From Planctomycetaceae bacterium (GTDB taxonomy: Bacteria > Planctomycetota > Planctomycetia > Pirellulales > Pirellulaceae): a stretch of 64,000 nt of DNA. The position numbers and the translations under genes were made by a program. This document shows, in pieces, positions 61,901-64,000 of the stretch. Within the stretch, counting starts at the first letter, position 1, and every line of letters starts with the position of its first letter. Location: positions 1 through 64,000 of the forward strand of contig JACKHN010000019.1 of NCBI GenBank assembly GCA_020638975.1. The letters run 5' to 3'. The notes below the pieces were generated by a model. It was not told where the DNA came from. It did no database searches and worked only from the letters and a program-made list of their open reading frames with translations.

Positions 61901-64000
61901 CCCGCAATGGAAGTCGTGGCGCTTGTCGAACGTGTGGACGTCGCCGGAGCGATCGGCGATAGCGGTGTTTGAAGTTCAGGGGAGGATGGCTGCCAGTCCG
62001 GCTTTTGTAACTCGCCGATCGTGTAGGTTCCAGGCGCCAAGTTCGTAAAGCTGTAGCTCCCATCGGCGGTTGTTACCTGCGAAGGCTCATTGGAATCCTT
62101 CTGTCGGTTTCCATTTAGGTCCAAGTAGATCGTCCAGCCCGACAATCCAGGCTCGCCGGAGTCCTTGACTCCGTTCGCATTTAGATCATTGAACTTAACT
62201 CCGTGAATCTCGACCGGATGGGGGCGGTCGAGTTCGTGATTGCCGAAATCGACATTGGAGATCGCCCCGCCGCTTGCCATGGCAATCACTTGTGCAGTTG
62301 CCTGTGAGGAGCGGTTTTCGACGTCCAGTCCTGCGAATGCGGCTGAATTCACCGAGGCCCCAAGATCTGCCACAATCGTCTCGATGGCACTTCCATCCAG
62401 ATTCGACCGTTGCACTGACCCAGGGCTGTCGCCGTTGGTCCAGTACAGTTTGTCGCCGATGGGATCGACATCAAATCCAAACGGAACTTGAACGCCGGAA
62501 ATGAGCGTGACGACATTCGCTCCATCCAGGTCCGATCGCAGAATCGAGTTCGTCGCGTCATTGCTAGACCAATAGAGGTGATTGTTCTCGGTGTCCAATG
62601 CGATTCGTCGAGGGCTAATACTCGCGTTTGCGACAATCGTCTCGATGCTCGACCCGTCAAGGTTTGATCGCACGATCAAGCTCACGCCATTCGTCGCTGT
62701 CCAATACAACTTTCCACCAACTGGATCGACGGCAAGGTCGGCGATGGAAACATTTGTGCCGGGATGTGCGTTGGTAATTAGCACTTCATTGGAGCCATCC
62801 AGTTCCATGCGGCGGATTTCATGTGGGAACCCGGATTCCGCAGTAACGAAGTAAATCATGCCATTCGTCAAGTCGAGCCCGAATTGACTACTCGCCCCGG
62901 TATAAACTACTTCGACATCAGATCCGTCGAGGTTCGAGCGGCGAATCGAATTGCTGTTCTGCGCCGTGGCCCAGTAAACCTTTCCGCCATCCAGATCCAA
63001 GGCAACGTCAGTCGCGAATCCAGCGTGCGGTGTGATGTTATGCAGATTCGATCCATCCAAATTCGCGCCCTGGATCTGATTGGCAATGCTGTTAGCCCAA
63101 ACCAAGATCGGCTCGACCGCCCCGGTTGTGGTGGGCAGCGTTTGCTGCCACCCCGGCTGCGCGACTTCTCGTAGGTGATACTCGCCGGGAGGCAGATTAG
63201 TAAACGAATACGAACCATCGCTGGAGCTTACGGTTCGCGCTTCGGTCTTATCAAGCTCGCCGTTATCGTTGGCATCAATGAAGAGGGTCCAGCCTTCGAG
63301 CCCCTGTTCCCCAGAATCCTGCACTCCATTGGCATTGACGTCATCAAACTTGACGCCGCTGATGGTGCTGAATTGGAAATTGCCAAAGTCAACGTCGCTA
63401 GTCGTCGTGCCGGCGGCAACCGTTACGCGATTGCTTCCGCTCACGAGCGGTGTCGTATTGGGTGGGTTGGCGAGAATCGGCTCGTATTCTACCAGACCGG
63501 CGATGCTGCCATCGTAGCCATCCGAGATGCCTGTACCGATCGCGGACGTATTTGTCGTCCCCCAATGGTTGTTGGAAAGGTCACGATTTGCCTGGCTCGG
63601 ATTTGTGACGTCGAAGGTCGTGTTGCTGCTGATGACGTTTTGCTGAATCGCGGGAATTGTCACCGTCGTTGCTAAAGTGAAACCGATCTCATTTCCCGTG
63701 ATTTCGTTGTTAAGGACGGTGAATCCTTCGTAAAACGGCTGGATGCCGACCGTGTTGTTCGCGATGCGGTTGTACTGGAGCGTCCCGCGACCGCCATACA
63801 GCGCCGTGCCGTTGTTCTCGAAGGTGCTGCCATAGACGCTAATCCGTTCCGTCTGGTAGAGGCCATAGTCGTTGTTCGTAAACAGCGAATTGCGAATTTC
63901 CTTGTCTGCTCGGGTGATGGCATAGGTGTTGTTATCGAACACGGTTCGATCGATGAACACTTTGGCACTAGCATAGCCTCCGAAGCCTGTGTGGTTGAAT
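52951..64000 (-). CDS. Giant surface protein 2 (N-terminus beyond the right edge)
   Basis: At least 3682 residues; the frame is open to the window edge, so the start lies outside. Parts in protein order: beta-helix (64000-63520); SdrB-like (GVKFDDVNANGVQDSGEQGL, about 63370-63150); YWTD-like repeats (LDGGKVYWATAQNSNSIRRS, about 63110-62280); second SdrB-like (62220-61980); second beta-helix (61890-61040); about seven Calx-beta units (60900-58900); an SdrD-like/helical region (58800-57750); Calx-beta (57760-57420); autotransporter-like unit (57300-56200); PKD (56110-55310); VCBS-like repeats (55310-53950); conserved C-terminal region with dockerin-like pair and acidic tail. The C-terminal third is a copy of giant protein 1. 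Surface structural or adhesin role inferred. Confidence 0.85.
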   Translation of the reverse strand, partial: FNHTGFGGYASAKVFIDRTVFDNNTYAITRADKEIRNSLFTNNDYGLYQTERISVYGSTFENNGTALYGGRGTLQYNRIANNTVGIQPFYEGFTVLNNEITGNEIGFTLATTVTIPAIQQNVISSNTTFDVTNPSQANRDLSNNHWGTTNTSAIGTGISDGYDGSIAGLVEYEPILANPPNTTPLVSGSNRVTVAAGTTTSDVDFGNFQFSTISGVKFDDVNANGVQDSGEQGLEGWTLFIDANDNGELDKTEARTVSSSDGSYSFTNLPPGEYHLREVAQPGWQQTLPTTTGAVEPILVWANSIANQIQGANLDGSNLHNITPHAGFATDVALDLDGGKVYWATAQNSNSIRRSNLDGSDVEVVYTGASSQFGLDLTNGMIYFVTAESGFPHEIRRMELDGSNEVLITNAHPGTNVSIADLAVDPVGGKLYWTATNGVSLIVRSNLDGSSIETIVANASISPRRIALDTENNHLYWSSNDATNSILRSDLDGANVVTLISGVQVPFGFDVDPIGDKLYWTNGDSPGSVQRSNLDGSAIETIVADLGASVNSAAFAGLDVENRSSQATAQVIAMASGGAISNVDFGNHELDRPHPVEIHGVKFNDLNANGVKDSGEPGLSGWTIYLDLNGNRQKDSNEPSQVTTADGSYSFTNLAPGTYTIGELQKPDWQPSSPELQTPLSPIAPATSTRSTSATTSIAGGIFNDTVWTAADSPYHVTSSIIVYPDVQLTVEPGVEIWFDVGTELNVRGHLEATGTAAAPILFTSSAASPARGDWSGVRVLNTFGGTANFKFATLEYASSAIQVSCCGDAPVDIQDSTFRHNQNAFSGYTGSPIQIVRSLFDDNTVVSPQADRQFYDSIFTNNGTVLQETERHFVSHSVFTGNQTAIDARNGTTIEYSTISGNQIGVSQAASSGALLRFNEISGNDIGVQLATSSSQPLTNNNIFGNTTYNLENTSSSEKNAGGNYWGTQSAFEISQGIFDSADNSALGTVLTAPIALAALDVFAPASNHQTVTAAAGATITNVDFGAFQKLLVSFTTGSSEATEGAGVVQVEAILATALPFDLQVPFSVSGSALASSDYTLTNPFVYFPAGSTTGSTTLIIEEDVKFEADDTIVLTLQPATDTIVGAVGTHTLTILDNDPAPQVSFQTAGAVVDESAGTVNIGVRLTAESDVETIIPLVFSGSATNPNDYTLAGPTTITIPAGSLRGETTLSLVDDPDSELTELIVAGFGTPTNATLSSAPGDPLQHVIRIPQNDAPNVGFVSSGRTVTEGTSTVVATLRLSAPSAATVTVPYSVASSTTLSGSEYSLNPGSSVVFAPGETAKSITINLGNDSLDEPTEYLRLLMGNPENAVATGGRSFTVAVRDNDVPRVSFTQSKRTVWEDQGTVTITAKLSIPSSQTISVPISRSGTASYSSDYTMNTGSFVFSPGQTSVSRTITVVNNSTSESATESLSIRLRPPSGVLTGSINKYTLNIKDDDAVAYISTGDSFKEVGSDNSTTVTIRLNKAINKTVTIPLSFSGTARRTGAYRDYIASATSVTIPAGKREAKITLTGINDNYDESTETIKVSLKTPTNAKLAQSSTSRTMRLYDTDVNYVYFSNPEQWIYEGRYAYVYVRLSRIPTKTVTVPIKLSKYSTAESNDHNFSNQTLVFKPGETVKKITIKSTHDTRPEPQDTVQIYISSSVKNVKRVGTKTPYAKIHIRPSDGYGTVKKTSSSSPSNVNASPPGTLAFDPNLGSVGLPPGGLSGLPDSQYNDVSGIYSVGQLAISGTGGGYIAGATAFFDANFNEIADYLDLNGDNVQTEDEPTEFRVVTNDDGSFEFQIPEAFDTDLSGVFEPHEGQTVIAGGVDGATLLPFIGQWTAVPGQYLLSPTSTLVTKLVAAGLTAEEGRDRIIAAFELPDEVNLETLNPISATINGDANAPVVFAMNAQLFDTTVQAASLFSGVPAAPSVNVLVDVAYQAITDRVQEADSVFDPTDVETISSLLNAISFRTGLVLPETVIADAATVIAAGNSAIANLPVTLDRAYLDSVVRVEKVTQGEGAAALQDVGAGAVASANVVTDFTGTALDDLIASAVIGNVVQPVIVINDVAQRETDGQTIFDFTISLINESILPVSIDYATQDDTADSGAGDYVPTSGELTWEPGDNTDRVVSVTVNGDTESESDELFLLALSNPSNGILRKDTGYGWILNDEDVSHTTATDSESGTNEVIVEINAEELNIVEGDTEVAGGFYTEPVALEITGQDDIDDTLNLDFSANTFRNDVITFHGGGGAGFDTAVINGGEFQTITQSLTNATDGQTVFDPVDSDASVTFNWTGLEPFSIQVGSVDDLIFELPAGATTAVLEDVDSTDATNPGMMQLRSPSVPPDFETTVFPNPTGSLTIRGGNGADTITIASLDAAFVADLIIDGDFSGSDPVAVSIQGTIDVPPLLEVHATSLDVNAAITDTAAVGELRVDAVTSTLNANVVVENLVIAGGTLLVGSSLLSADVTVQDGGTLAGDGTVSGSVSVESGGHIAPGPGVGKLTVSGLNLTSGAQVDIDINGANSGEFDQIAGLESGFQINGAALNVTLGTIPTALTSFPIVVNELPDVDAGAFAGKPTGSTFVVDSTVFQISYPQTDSIEVELRVLNTIPVSIPGGPYSATEGVSLSLDGSGSSDQEDDNTNLKFSWDLDYDGDTFDVDTTGEQPSVVFGDNAVGQVIALRVTDSDGASHIATTTVNVVNENPDLATNGTQIVATVDSQAVNTGTFGDVPADTVRLTASVGDVFALDGRWVWLLDVDNSTPASQTVTITAADEDGGETDATFELVAFSVPPLITSLSGDTTGEEGDLLAYQVEVLNLSGSTLTYLWNFGDGSASVTGNDLASIEHQFEGNGVFPVTVMVFDDPEDTGTVRVLNVAINNALPTVTSDVETITVIESAIANNTGTFGDLGEGAVAVTASRGTITQDNDAGTWGWSLPTADGPDDSGTITITATDSDNAVATTTFELTVNNALPTIASSLATVTVTEGATATNSGTFGDVGDDTVTITASPGIATQDNAVGTWSWSLPTTDGPDGPQTVTITATDSDGAVTTTTFTLTVDNAPPTAAANQESVTATEGTTASNTGTFGDLGDDTVTITASPGIATQDNAAGTWSWSLPTTDGPDGPQTVTITATDSDGAVTTTTFTLTVDNAPPTVAANQESVTATEGITASNTGTFGDVGDDTVTITASPGVATQDNETGTWSWSLATTDGPDDSRTITITATDSDNAVTTTTFNLTVNNVPPTVTSNLATVTVTAGATATNAGTFADVGIDTVTITASSGTVTQDNVAGTWSWSLATSNGTDNPSTVTITATDSDGAATPTSFQLTVNTVDPVVRRALQLDADLVLSASTSPRPNSLGLNEKWLRDANKELYYITPNGDLYAWKRTFPPTATQIATFSPAVYTNPALLYDAAMFLPTDTASLPGTLALLDEVYGFRLNGEHWENWGNRGEKWLMDRSDRWYFLLPNGELYLWDGTPRATGALIANLGPTVHADPRLLWNAYVAPEAEASGTTDLGLPATTAGTANELTDIIPPFPIRIGAWTNPLNEFDVNHDGFVSPLDALIVINRINAIGTSIPLVANAPVTHIDTYYDVTNDGWLSPLDVLRIINKVDANSLPNSEGSDNNAASIAIGSDSSEEDIWGIALEKYLTEEDDAWWNDLVG
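53950..55310 (-). repeat. 270-bp VCBS-like tandem repeats in giant gene 2
   Basis: Units of 90 residues (TEGxTASNTGTFGDxGDDTV, TITASPGIATQDN, GTWSWSLPTTDGPDGPQTVT). Two neighbouring units, around 54479-54748 and 54749-55018, are almost identical in DNA; outer units are more diverged. Confidence 0.8.

Noticed and set aside
1..64000. tRNA, rRNA or a replication origin
   Set aside because: No cloverleaf, rRNA-like stretch or cluster of DnaA boxes was recognised on reading either strand; a dedicated scan was not possible.

Overview
The window looks like a chromosomal segment of a planctomycete, probably of the Pirellulales type. The evidence is very long secreted proteins that begin with the short 'LEQLExRxxLA' motif and end in dockerin-like EF-hand pairs, an ECF sigma factor translationally coupled to a Ser/Thr kinase with WD40 repeats, a sulfatase, a DUF4175-type giant membrane protein, a CotH-VTC-DUF4956 operon, and many low-complexity Gly/Pro/Gln-rich exported proteins. 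Family names come from reading motifs in the translated sequence; no database search was run.

1-8.6 kb is a decayed accessory region. It holds the tail of a Gly/Pro-rich protein, a DnaB helicase C-terminal scrap, a secreted LTxxQ-like protein split by an in-frame TAG, two paralogous LEQL-motif Pro/Thr-rich proteins (one frameshifted at its start), a transposase remnant, a TPR lipoprotein-like gene, an ECF sigma factor split by an in-frame TAA, and a long FkbM methyltransferase / glycosyltransferase / TPR / sulfotransferase gene whose frame breaks at a run of seven G. Two copies of a 57-68 bp repeat lie near its two ends.

8.6-32.6 kb is a mostly intact housekeeping and accessory block: the cotH-VTC-DUF4956 operon, nadB (minus), a zinc-ribbon/J-like membrane protein, the DUF4175 protein (minus), a UxaA-type dehydratase, a parDE pair placed directly before lpxK, a HEAT-DUF900 hydrolase fusion, NIPSNAP, a PQQ-like propeller, a three-gene cluster with an SRPBCC protein, a sulfatase, a MaoC-like dehydratase and SUI1. 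Long hairpins sit in many of the gaps; most have arms that are themselves small palindromes.

32.6-64 kb is dominated by two giant minus-strand surface proteins. Giant 1 (about 15.4 kb) carries autotransporter-type beta-helix repeats, Calx-beta, PKD and Ig-like repeats and a dockerin end; its 282-bp tandem repeats are scrambled and frame-broken, probably by misassembly. Giant 2 (over 11 kb, running off the right edge) has a different N-terminal half (beta-helix, SdrB-like, YWTD-like, Calx-beta) but the same C-terminal third. Between them lies an ECF sigma factor/Ser-Thr kinase operon, divergent from giant 1 and convergent with giant 2. No tRNA, rRNA or CRISPR array was seen.
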